64,000 nt of DNA, taken from positions 806,001-870,000 of the forward strand of contig OZ244212.1 in the NCBI GenBank assembly GCA_965216695.1, given 5' to 3'. Source of the DNA: G965216695 sp965216695. GTDB lineage: Bacteria; Pseudomonadota; Gammaproteobacteria; Pseudomonadales; Azotimanducaceae. Shown here piece after piece: positions 53,830 through 61,731 of this stretch (position 1 is its first letter; every line of letters begins with the position of its first letter). The translations under genes and the position numbers were made by a program. The notes under the pieces are model-generated. The model had not been told where the DNA came from and did no database searches. It worked only from the letters and a program-made list of their open reading frames with translations.

Positions 53830-55152
53830 TCAGCCGATGCGTACCGGCAATTCCCAGCACGTTCTCATATCACCGACCCGCACACTGCGCATGCGGGGCG
53901 ACACCGTTCCATCCAGCTGCAACCGGCGCGCGTTCTCCAGCACTACCGCAGACGCAGCCAACGCGTTGTCCCGCGTGATCGCAAACAGCGAGCGTGGCCG
54001 ATCTTCGGGAATCGCGGGATGCAGCGACGGCGTACCGGTACCGGGACTGATGCCGGTTGCAAGGCCGTCTGCCCGGTACTGGCCGCGCGCTTCCCTGTGG
54101 CACATGTCCCGGCGATCGGCAATAAAACGATCGGGGTCTTCGAAGATGCGAGGATCGCGGTTCGCCGCCAGCACAGAACAGCGCACCAACGCGCCCTCTG
54201 GAAGCAGCAGGCCGAAACGTTCCACCTCGTGGCGGGTGAAGCGGTTCACCCACACAACCGGTTGAGAATGCCGCAGCGTTTCCAGGTAGGCGAACTTGAG
54301 GAACCGCGGCTCCTCGATCACCCGGGCCAGTTCGTCGGGGTTACCGAGCAGCAGGCACCACAGATTGGCCAGCGCGCCATGCAGCGTTTCGTGATCGGTT
54401 TCGAGCAACGTCGTTACCGCGTCGTCGGCGCTCACAGCGGCGTCAGCTTCCAGCAATGCCGAAACGACGTCCTCGCCGCGGGACTCACGCCGTTCGGCCA
54501 ACAGACGATCGAGCAGCTCGCGCATCTCGGCGATGGCAGCGAGCCCCGCTGCTTTCGCGTTCGGCTCCCACCCAACCCCGCGCTGCATGGTCCAGTAAAG
54601 TTGGCTGAAGCGAATCAGGTCCGCATCCGGCACGCCCCACAGATGCGCGCGCATCTTCATCGCGAAGCGTCCGGCAAAGTCCAACGCCAGGTTGCCGCCA
54701 CCGGACTTCGCCATGTCAGCGAACAGCGCCTCGGCCAGCGTTTCGCTGTGGGCGTCCATACCACGCTCCACCGCATAGAGTACCGGCAGCGCGTCATTCA
54801 GGTTGCGGCCGGGTGCATCCAGGCCGTAGTACCAGGTTTTGGGTCGGGTTTCGAAATTCGGCTCATCTCGCAGAATCGACGTCACGTCGTCGTAGCGCGT
54901 TACCCAGTAGACATTGGACAACCAATCCCGAAAACACGGATAGTTTTCGCGCAGTATGGTCAGGTACGGGTACGGATCGTCGGCAAACTCGCGCGAGATC
55001 AACTGTAACGGTTTGATCTTCTCGGTCGACTGACCGACGCGTTCGCGCTGGTGGACTTCGTACGTGCGAAAGCGCGTACCGCTCGTAGCGCGTTGCGGCA
55101 CTTCGACCCCATTGAGGCCAAGCACTTTGTCCGGTTGCTTCGTCTCTCCCAT
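53830..55152 (-). CDS. P450-like protein without the haem cysteine
   Basis: 440 residues. The fold is P450-like: DDPYPYLTILRENYPCFRDW near residue 60, YLETLRHSQPVVWVNRFTRH with ExxR, and AANRDPRIFEDPDRFIADRR. The haem-binding stretch that should read FGxGxHxC is GLATGISPGTGTPSLHP and has no Cys. The I-helix is also odd (TTLLETDHETLHGAL). No alternative frame restores the motif, so this is not a sequencing frameshift. It may be a non-catalytic partner of the adjacent P450s or bind something else. Lies 106 nt from the P450 downstream and 61 nt from the one upstream, all on one strand. Confidence 0.82.
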   Translation of the reverse strand: MGETKQPDKVLGLNGVEVPQRATSGTRFRTYEVHQRERVGQSTEKIKPLQLISREFADDPYPYLTILRENYPCFRDWLSNVYWVTRYDDVTSILRDEPNFETRPKTWYYGLDAPGRNLNDALPVLYAVERGMDAHSETLAEALFADMAKSGGGNLALDFAGRFAMKMRAHLWGVPDADLIRFSQLYWTMQRGVGWEPNAKAAGLAAIAEMRELLDRLLAERRESRGEDVVSALLEADAAVSADDAVTTLLETDHETLHGALANLWCLLLGNPDELARVIEEPRFLKFAYLETLRHSQPVVWVNRFTRHEVERFGLLLPEGALVRCSVLAANRDPRIFEDPDRFIADRRDMCHREARGQYRADGLATGISPGTGTPSLHPAIPEDRPRSLFAITRDNALAASAVVLENARRLQLDGTVSPRMRSVRVGDMRTCWELPVRIG

Positions 55153-55213
55153 GCCGAGTCAGTCCTCCACCGGAATATCGTTATCCTTGTTTCGATCGGA
55201 GCCCGCCCTGTCG

Positions 55214-56671
55214 TCAGGCAACGTCAAAGTCGAGCCAGAGTTCCCGCATGGACACGAGCCCGATTGGCCGAAGCGATTCGCCGTCGATGTCCTTGGGCAT
55301 GCGCTCCACGTTGAGCCTCGGATTGCCTTCGCGAACCATATCCAGCAGCACCCGAGAGCCTTCTACTGCCTCCTGGTGCGATATCCAAGCGCCGGGGCAC
55401 AGATGCGGACCCACGCCGAACGCCATGTGGCTGCACCGGCCTTCCTTACGGTAGCCGCTGCGCAACAGCTTGCCGCTGTACAGATCCTTCCGGAATATGT
55501 CGAAGGTCTCGGGATCCTCGAAGATCCGTTCGTCGTGGTTGGCTGAGAAGTCCACCATGTTCACCAGTGACCCAGCCGGGATCTTTACCCCGTGCATCTC
55601 CACATCGAAGGTATTGTGCCGCGGTTGCCCACCGATCGGCGTGGAGTGCCTGAGCGTTTCGTGGAAGGCTGAATCCCAGAGTTCGTCATCTGCATTTACC
55701 GCCGCAAATTGGTCCGGGTGCTGAAGCAGCAGATACCACATGTTAAGAATCGCACCGCGCGTCGTTTCGCCGCCGCCGCCAACAACCAGCGCAATGTTGG
55801 ACGTGACTTCCTCGGTCGATAGGAAGTCGCCATCCACCTTGGTTTCGCACAGCTTGCTGATGATGTCCTTACTGACCGGGTTGCCCGCCTCATCGTGCAG
55901 GTACGTCGGTTCCTTGCGCCGCGCCTCCACAATACCCGACACGTAATCTTCGAGGTGCTGGCGCGCCTCCAAGCCCTGCTTGTGGGTTTCCGACGCACCC
56001 AGGCCCGACATCATCGAGTTGTACCAGTAGTAAAAGTCGGCCTGCGCTTCCTTCGGAAACCCCAACACCTCACAGACCACGCGTATCGGAAATTCGTTAG
56101 CGAACGCTTTGCCCAGTTCGACCGTGCGGACGTTGCCGTTCTGCAAAATATGCGGCGTGGTGTCCCCGGACGCGAGCTGGTTCGACCAGTCGTCAATCAT
56201 CTCCTTTGCCAGGCGGCGGATCGCGGGAACGCGATGTTTGAGCGACTGGCCAACGAGATGCTGGCCATACAGGTTGCGGCGCCGGCGGTGTTCAACACCG
56301 GAGAGTTCGAGCTGTGTGTTGCCCAGCACCCCGCTCGAACTGCCCTTGGGAATCGTATTGAACCCTTCGTCGTCGAAATAGCAGGTCGTTATATCGTCGT
56401 AGCGCGTAACGTAGTAACAGTTGTGCAACTGATCGTGATACACCGGGTAGTGGTCGCGCAGAATCCGATAGTACGGGTAAGGGTTGCGGAAAAATTCCGG
56501 TGAATCGAAGATTCGCGGATCGAACAACGGCGTGCCGTCGGGCGCATGACCCATGTCCACGGCTTCGCCCTCTGGCATCAGCGGAAATTCCCGGACAGCC
56601 TCAGCGCCGCCGTCCTGAGCCCATTGACCCAGCATGTCACCCAGTTCCGGAGCCAGATTCGCCTCACTCAT
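55214..56671 (-). CDS. cytochrome P450
   Basis: 485 residues. Haem motif HMAFGVGPHLCPGAW with Cys425, I-helix ALVVGGGGETTRGA, ExxR in FHETLRHSTP. The N-terminus (about 50 residues) is longer than usual and acidic. Catalyses hydroxylation of a hydrophobic compound with ferredoxin-supplied electrons. Start ATG 56671 follows GGGAG. First gene of the minus-strand P450 run; divergent from the FdxA-type ferredoxin at 56802. Confidence 0.92.
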   Translation of the reverse strand: MSEANLAPELGDMLGQWAQDGGAEAVREFPLMPEGEAVDMGHAPDGTPLFDPRIFDSPEFFRNPYPYYRILRDHYPVYHDQLHNCYYVTRYDDITTCYFDDEGFNTIPKGSSSGVLGNTQLELSGVEHRRRRNLYGQHLVGQSLKHRVPAIRRLAKEMIDDWSNQLASGDTTPHILQNGNVRTVELGKAFANEFPIRVVCEVLGFPKEAQADFYYWYNSMMSGLGASETHKQGLEARQHLEDYVSGIVEARRKEPTYLHDEAGNPVSKDIISKLCETKVDGDFLSTEEVTSNIALVVGGGGETTRGAILNMWYLLLQHPDQFAAVNADDELWDSAFHETLRHSTPIGGQPRHNTFDVEMHGVKIPAGSLVNMVDFSANHDERIFEDPETFDIFRKDLYSGKLLRSGYRKEGRCSHMAFGVGPHLCPGAWISHQEAVEGSRVLLDMVREGNPRLNVERMPKDIDGESLRPIGLVSMRELWLDFDVA

Positions 56672-56801
56672 CGTCCGCGTCTCCCGCGCATTGGATCCCA
56701 AATAAGGTACCCCGCCCAACCACCCCAAAACAAGACCGCAACCGAGCTTGGCAAGCGCGGACCAGATTCGGTAACGTTGCCGGGTTGCTCGAGGAATACA
56801 C

Positions 56802-57101
56802 GTGACCTACGTCATCACCAATGCCTGCATCAACGTCCGCGACGAATCCTGCATCGAAGTGTGTCCTGTGGACTGCATCTATGCCGACGAGGAAGACCAG
56901 ATGTGTTACGTGCACCCAACCGAGTGCATCGACTGCGCAGCTTGCGAGTCTGCCTGCCCGGTAGGCGCGATCTTCGCAGAAGCGGACGTGCCCGCCGAGG
57001 CTCAGGAATTCACGGCGCTGAACGCTAGGTACTTCGAAGACAAGGAAGCCACACGGCTGCGCGTCGAAGAGATCGCGGCGGGTGGACCATCCGTTACCTG
57101 A
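56802..57101 (+). CDS. fdxA: 7Fe-type ferredoxin
   Basis: 99 residues. Two cluster motifs: CIEVCPVDCIYADEEDQ and CIDCAACESACPVGAIF. The length and N-terminus (TYVITNACINVRDESC) match FdxA-type [3Fe-4S][4Fe-4S] ferredoxins. GTG start with GAGG nearby. Electron carrier; its position between P450 and cupin genes makes it a possible P450 donor. Followed after 11 nt by the cupin gene. Confidence 0.92.
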   Translation: MTYVITNACINVRDESCIEVCPVDCIYADEEDQMCYVHPTECIDCAACESACPVGAIFAEADVPAEAQEFTALNARYFEDKEATRLRVEEIAAGGPSVT

Positions 57102-57112
57102 AAGCACACGCG

Positions 57113-57445
57113 ATGGCTGTAATCGACACCAACACAATCGAACCCTGGGAACGGCTACCCGGATGGCGGGGCCGGACGTTCGATTCACCCAGCATGAGCT
57201 TTGCTCACTGGGAATTCGATGCCGGCGCAACCATCCACGAACATTTCCATGAGCAGGAAGAAGTGTGGCACGTGGTCAGCGGCGAACTCGAAGTGACGAT
57301 CGCCGGCCAGACAGCCCATGCCGGACCCGGCGTAGTGGCAATCGTTCCAAGCGGCACGCCGCACAGCGTACGCGCGCTATCCGACGGTATGGCGATCGTG
57401 GTCGATCATCCGCTCCGTGCGGACGAACAGCCGTCTACCCGCTAA
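57113..57445 (+). CDS. cupin-domain protein
   Basis: 110 residues. Single beta-barrel with metal ligands in HEHFHEQEEVWHVVSGELEV and in the second motif VPSGTPHSVRA. Small cupins bind metal and act as dioxygenases, isomerases or regulators. Eleven nt after the ferredoxin gene, so in one transcript. No further specificity can be read. Confidence 0.88.
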   Translation: MAVIDTNTIEPWERLPGWRGRTFDSPSMSFAHWEFDAGATIHEHFHEQEEVWHVVSGELEVTIAGQTAHAGPGVVAIVPSGTPHSVRALSDGMAIVVDHPLRADEQPSTR

Positions 57446-57498
57446 ATCCGGCGGAAAACGTCGTATAGGAAGCCGACCGGGCTCGTTCGCCGCCGCAT

Positions 57499-58203
57499 TC
57501 ACTCACTGAAACGAATGTGCAGTTCGCCGTCGTCGATTTCGACCATCTCGATGCCATTGGCGAAACTGCTCCAGAATCCAGGGTTTCCGCCGAACTGCTC
57601 AACCAGATCTACGTTCTTGAGGTTGCCTAACCACGCGTTCGGAACCGGCACGCCCATCACGCTGACCCCGCGCAGGATCACCGCCGGACGCCCGGCCCGG
57701 TAGTCGAGTTCCAGGCCGGCATTCACGCGCAGCGTTTTGCCTCCCAGGACGGGCATGTCCGGGTCCACCGGGATCAGAAGCTTGGCGCTGGCGAGACTGT
57801 CTGAGAGGTCGAGCGCGAAACGCCGCGCCAGATCGGGATTGCTCGCAACCAGCGCGTTCAACTCACGCTCCGACAACCGCACGTCGCGGGCACCGGGATC
57901 CTCGCTGTACTTCTCCGGCACCAGGCGTCCATCCGCGTCGAATCGATCTTCGGGGACATCCCGTTTCGCCTGTGGCAACACAGACGCGGGATCCACGCCG
58001 ATCGTGCGCAGCTTGTCGTCCAGTTTCGCCTGCTCGCGCTTCGAAAGCTCAACGGGGCGGAAATCCGATGCAAAGAAGTGGCTGCGAATCACCCAAACCG
58101 TGAGTCCGACAGCGACGAGGACCGCGACCAGCACGATCAAAGCCACCTGTTTGCCCGAAAAACCCCGCTTGGGTTCCGTTGCCAGCGCGTCCGATTCAGC
58201 CAT
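57499..58203 (-). CDS. membrane-anchored protein, unknown
   Basis: 234 residues. One N-terminal membrane helix (ALIVLVAVLVAVGLTVWVI) and a soluble extracytoplasmic part (SERELNALVASNPDLARRFA, KTLRVNAGLELDYRAGRP, VPVPNAWLGNLKNVDLV). The last part resembles lipid-handling or DUF-type beta domains, but I cannot assign a family. It starts 21 nt after the monooxygenase gene stop, so it is probably co-transcribed with it. Confidence 0.7.
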   Translation of the reverse strand: MAESDALATEPKRGFSGKQVALIVLVAVLVAVGLTVWVIRSHFFASDFRPVELSKREQAKLDDKLRTIGVDPASVLPQAKRDVPEDRFDADGRLVPEKYSEDPGARDVRLSERELNALVASNPDLARRFALDLSDSLASAKLLIPVDPDMPVLGGKTLRVNAGLELDYRAGRPAVILRGVSVMGVPVPNAWLGNLKNVDLVEQFGGNPGFWSSFANGIEMVEIDDGELHIRFSE

Positions 58204-58224
58204 GATCCTGTCTACCGTAACGGT

Positions 58225-59853
58225 TCAACTTGCAAGCCGCTCGAAATCCACCTCCGGAAATCCCGCGTCGGCAGACTCGCGCAGCTTGTCGTAGTAGACG
58301 TTGGCGCCGCCGAAATAGATCAGGACGCGCGGATTCCGTTTTTCCAGATTGGCCCCCATCATCCAGGAGTGCACCTTGTCGCCCTGCGCCATCAGTGTCT
58401 GACTGTGAATGTCGGCAACGTGCGCCGTCCACTCGGTTTCTGCGTCCTGCTTGGGTTCGCACAGGTCGAAGCCGCCACGCTCCATCTTGTTGATGCAATC
58501 CACGATGTACATTACGTTCTGCTCGATCGATGTGGGCAGGTTGGCGAAGGGTGCTTGCGGACCCGTTACCATGAACAGGTTCGGGAAGTCGGCGACGAAC
58601 ACACCCATGATGGAACTCGACTCGGTGTCCCACTTGTCGCGCAACAGGAGCCCATTGCGTCCGCGAATCGGCAACGCTTCCTGCGCCCCGGTGTATGCCT
58701 GGAAACCGGTCGCCAACACGATGATGTCGAGTTCGTAGTCATTCTTGGCGGTCTGGATGCCGGTCTCGGTGATCCGAACCAGTGGTTCGCGCTCGCCAAT
58801 GTCCACCAGTTTCACGTTGTCGCGGTTGTACGCGGCGAAGTAGTTGTGATCCAGAGGCGGGCGTTTGGCAAAAAACGGATACCCCTTGGGCGTGAGCATT
58901 TCCGCGGTTTCCGGATCTTCAACAATCTCCTTCATCTTGCTGACAACGAAATCGCCCGCGATTCGGTTCGATTCCGGATTCGTAAGCAGATCGTCGAAGG
59001 TCTCGAACACGAATCGGAAACTGCCGCGCGGCCAATGCTCTTCGAAAATCTTCTGCACCTCATCCGGCGGCGTGTCGGCCAGATTTCGCCCTACTGGACT
59101 GTCGAACGCCATGCCGAAGACGTGGTTGCGACACTTATCGATGACTTCGTCGTAGTTGGCCTTGATCTCTCTTTCCCACTCCGGCGTCATCGGTTTCTGA
59201 ACCGCCGGCATGATGAAATTCGCGGTGCGTTGAAACACCGTAACGCTCTCGGCGGTTTCGGCCATAACCGGCAGCATCTGAACGGTAGTGGCACCGGCAC
59301 CGATAATGCCCACCCGCTTTCCGGCATAGTCGAGTCCTTCCTCCGGCCAGCGGGCGGAATGGAAAAGCGGTCCTTTAAACGTGTCCATGCCTTCGAATTT
59401 CGGGATGACCGGCTCTGAGATCATGCCCATCGCGCTGACGAAATACTTGCACGTAACCTGTTCACCCGACTCGGTTGTTATCAACCAAAGGCCTGTATCT
59501 TCCTGATAATCGGCGTTGACCACGGCGGTGTTCAATTGAATGTGCGGCCACATGTCGCAACGGTCAGCCACGAAATGCATGTAGCGCAGGTTCTCCTCCC
59601 AGCCGGGATACCGTACTGACCAGCTCCAGTCCTGCAACAGCTCCTTCGAGAAGGTAAGGCAGTAGTAGTAGCACTCGCTATCGCTCGCAGCTCCGGGGTA
59701 ACGGTTCCACGTCCAGGTTCCGCCGATGTCGGACGCCTTGTCGAAGACGCGGATCGACAGACCGGCTTCCCGCACGTAGTGAATGAGTGAGAGACCGGCG
59801 AAGCCGGCGCCGATCGCAATTACGTCGTAATCGGGTTCCGTTCGAGAAGCCAC
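58225..59853 (-). CDS. Baeyer-Villiger-type flavin monooxygenase
   Basis: 542 residues. N-terminal FAD motif VIAIGAGFAGLSLIHY, BVMO fingerprint FKGPLFHSARW, NADPH motif VGIIGAGATTVQM, and the ATG-type motif VLATGFQAY. These enzymes insert one oxygen next to a ketone to give an ester or lactone. GTG 59853 follows CAGGAGACAG; an upstream start would add 14 residues. Likely follows P450 or alcohol oxidation steps encoded nearby. The substrate is a cyclic or long ketone by analogy only. Confidence 0.9.
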   Translation of the reverse strand: MASRTEPDYDVIAIGAGFAGLSLIHYVREAGLSIRVFDKASDIGGTWTWNRYPGAASDSECYYYCLTFSKELLQDWSWSVRYPGWEENLRYMHFVADRCDMWPHIQLNTAVVNADYQEDTGLWLITTESGEQVTCKYFVSAMGMISEPVIPKFEGMDTFKGPLFHSARWPEEGLDYAGKRVGIIGAGATTVQMLPVMAETAESVTVFQRTANFIMPAVQKPMTPEWEREIKANYDEVIDKCRNHVFGMAFDSPVGRNLADTPPDEVQKIFEEHWPRGSFRFVFETFDDLLTNPESNRIAGDFVVSKMKEIVEDPETAEMLTPKGYPFFAKRPPLDHNYFAAYNRDNVKLVDIGEREPLVRITETGIQTAKNDYELDIIVLATGFQAYTGAQEALPIRGRNGLLLRDKWDTESSSIMGVFVADFPNLFMVTGPQAPFANLPTSIEQNVMYIVDCINKMERGGFDLCEPKQDAETEWTAHVADIHSQTLMAQGDKVHSWMMGANLEKRNPRVLIYFGGANVYYDKLRESADAGFPEVDFERLAS

Positions 59854-59886
59854 TGCCTGTCTCCTGTTTTGTGGTCGTTCGGTCGG

Positions 59887-59904
59887 GGTGAGCATACCTG
59901 CTCA
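59887..59904. promoter_or_regulatory. inverted repeat upstream of the monooxygenase
   Basis: GTGAGCA-TACC-TGCTCAC, a perfect 7-bp inverted repeat 34 nt upstream of the BVMO start on the minus strand. Size and position fit an operator for a dimeric repressor; no regulator gene is adjacent. Confidence 0.4.
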
Positions 59905-60127
59905 CGGAATGCTCTATCAAACACAGGCGCAAGCCGGAAAAACCATCCGATCCGGCGTTTCCAAGCGCCCTGTCCCGCGGAAACGGTATTCTCGTCGCTA
60001 GCAAAATCGGATCATAACCGGCCAAAACCCGGGGCCGGTGCCTCAAATTGCGCACGCGTAACCGATTCGATGGATTTTCGACCCCAATTGCGTCAAACAG
60101 TTGATCGAATCAGGAGGATGGATCGTT

Positions 60128-60715
60128 TTGCCCGTCCCCAAACATGAACATGACCTGGCCCTCGTCCGCGCGTTGATCGACGGCGACCGCGCAACGTTCG
60201 ATCTGTTCTTCCAGCAGTACTTTCCCCGGCTGTTCCGGTTCTGTGCAAAGCGCATCGACGACGACAATGCAGTCGAAGACATCGTGCAGGAGACGCTGAT
60301 GAAAGCCCTGCGCCACCTGCCCTCCTACCGTGGGGAAGCGTCGCTGTTCACCTGGCTATGCCAGATCTGCCGCAGCGCAATCAGCGACTGGTACCGCAAA
60401 CACGGCCGTCATTACGACGCGGCCCGGAGTACCGGCGAGTCCCCGGAGGGACGATCTGAACTCGAAAGCCTGGCCGTTACGCACCCTTCGTCCGAGCAGG
60501 AGGCCTCATTGAAGGAAATCGTACAGATAACGCTGGACCATCTGCCGCAGCGCTATGGCGATGTGCTCGAGATGAAATACGTCGCCGGGTACTCCGTGAA
60601 GGAGATCGCCTCGAAGCTGGATGTAACCGCCATCGCGGTTCAGTCACTTCTGTCGCGAGCCCGGGACGCATTCCGCGACGGCTTCACCGCGTTGCAACAG
60701 GAATCCCGATCATGA
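60128..60715 (+). CDS. ECF sigma factor, FecI-like
   Basis: 195 residues. Region 2 (FQQYFPRLFRFCAKR, DDDNAVEDIVQETLMKAL) and region 4 (LDHLPQRYGDVLEMKYVAGY, then VKEIASKLDVTAIAVQSL). TTG 60128 is chosen because AGGAGG lies 10 nt upstream; an in-frame ATG at 60101 would add 9 residues without a good site. Its stop overlaps the ATG of the FecR-type gene. Regulates, with FecR and the TonB receptor, uptake of a ligand such as an iron chelate. Confidence 0.88.
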   Translation: MPVPKHEHDLALVRALIDGDRATFDLFFQQYFPRLFRFCAKRIDDDNAVEDIVQETLMKALRHLPSYRGEASLFTWLCQICRSAISDWYRKHGRHYDAARSTGESPEGRSELESLAVTHPSSEQEASLKEIVQITLDHLPQRYGDVLEMKYVAGYSVKEIASKLDVTAIAVQSLLSRARDAFRDGFTALQQESRS

Positions 60716-61722
60716 GCCAACTCGACGAAAAAGACATCGAACGCCTGATGAATCTCGCGGGGCCACGACCAGAGCCACCGGACGATATCGCACAACGGGT
60801 AAAGGCGAACGCGCTGCAAGCCTGGGAAGGCCGCATATGGGAAAACGACGCCGATACCGCAATCGAACCAGCGCTTGCAGCAGCGCCGCGGCGGCGATGG
60901 CAGCCGTTCGCGATTGCCGCGTGTGCGTTAATCGCTGCGGTAGCTCTCGTGTCGACCCGACCACAGTCCGGCGGCGCCATTGACCTCGCCGGCGAAGTGA
61001 TCTACGCCGACGGCGGCTACGTGCTGCGCGGCAACGAACTGGGCACCGGGCGCAATATCGCTGCGGGCGCGCTGTTGCGCACCGGCGCCGACGGTCACGT
61101 GAACGTGCGTCTCGATACGCGTACAACACTGCGAATTGCGCCCGACAGCAGCGCAACTCTGCGCTCGAAACACGAGATATGGTTGCACGACGGGCGCGCG
61201 TACGTTGACTCGACGTCCGACGAAGAATCCGTCGTCATCTTCACGGACGCATTGTCCGTGCGTGATGTGGGAACGCAGTTCGAAGTATCCGTCTCCGAGG
61301 GAGTCACCGAAGTGGCCGTGCGCGAAGGCGCGGTGAACCTGGCCGTTGCGAGCGAAACGGTGCGCGCTGCTGCAAACGACGGCACTGGAGAACTCGTGCG
61401 CGTCGCCGCGGGCCAGGTTGCGCGAGAGGCAATCAGCAGCACGGATCCCCGCTTCGACTGGACCCACCGGGCTGTCGGTTGGCCGGACGTATGGGGCGGA
61501 AGCCTGGATGAACTGCTGGAAGTGGCTGCGCGAGAAGCAGGTCGCACGTTGGTCTATGTAACGCCGGCGGCGAAGATGCAAGCCAAGCAGGTGATGGTGC
61601 CGCTGCCGCTGCAGCATCTCGAGTTCACGGAAGTGATCGACGCAGCGCTGGACACCGTACAGAGATTCGAAGTACAACCGGGCCCGGCCCATGAGTTGCG
61701 GATTGGCATGCGCCGTCGCTGA
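60712..61722 (+). CDS. FecR-type anti-sigma/transmembrane signal relay
   Basis: 336 residues. A cytoplasmic N-terminus binds sigma, one membrane helix lies near residue 65-82 (FAIAACALIAAVALVST), and the FecR domain follows (AAGALLRTGADGHVNVRLDT, VRDVGTQFEVSVSEGVTEV). The C-terminus continues into a STN-like part (SLDELLEVAAREAG, LPLQHLEFTEVID). Receives the signal from the TonB receptor encoded next. ATGA overlap with the sigma gene. Confidence 0.9.
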   Translation: MSQLDEKDIERLMNLAGPRPEPPDDIAQRVKANALQAWEGRIWENDADTAIEPALAAAPRRRWQPFAIAACALIAAVALVSTRPQSGGAIDLAGEVIYADGGYVLRGNELGTGRNIAAGALLRTGADGHVNVRLDTRTTLRIAPDSSATLRSKHEIWLHDGRAYVDSTSDEESVVIFTDALSVRDVGTQFEVSVSEGVTEVAVREGAVNLAVASETVRAAANDGTGELVRVAAGQVAREAISSTDPRFDWTHRAVGWPDVWGGSLDELLEVAAREAGRTLVYVTPAAKMQAKQVMVPLPLQHLEFTEVIDAALDTVQRFEVQPGPAHELRIGMRRR

Positions 61723-61731
61723 GGTGCCGAT

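Noticed and set aside
53830..55152. Missing haem cysteine explained as a frameshift.
   Set aside because: The frame continues normally to the end, and the other frames through the loop do not contain the motif.
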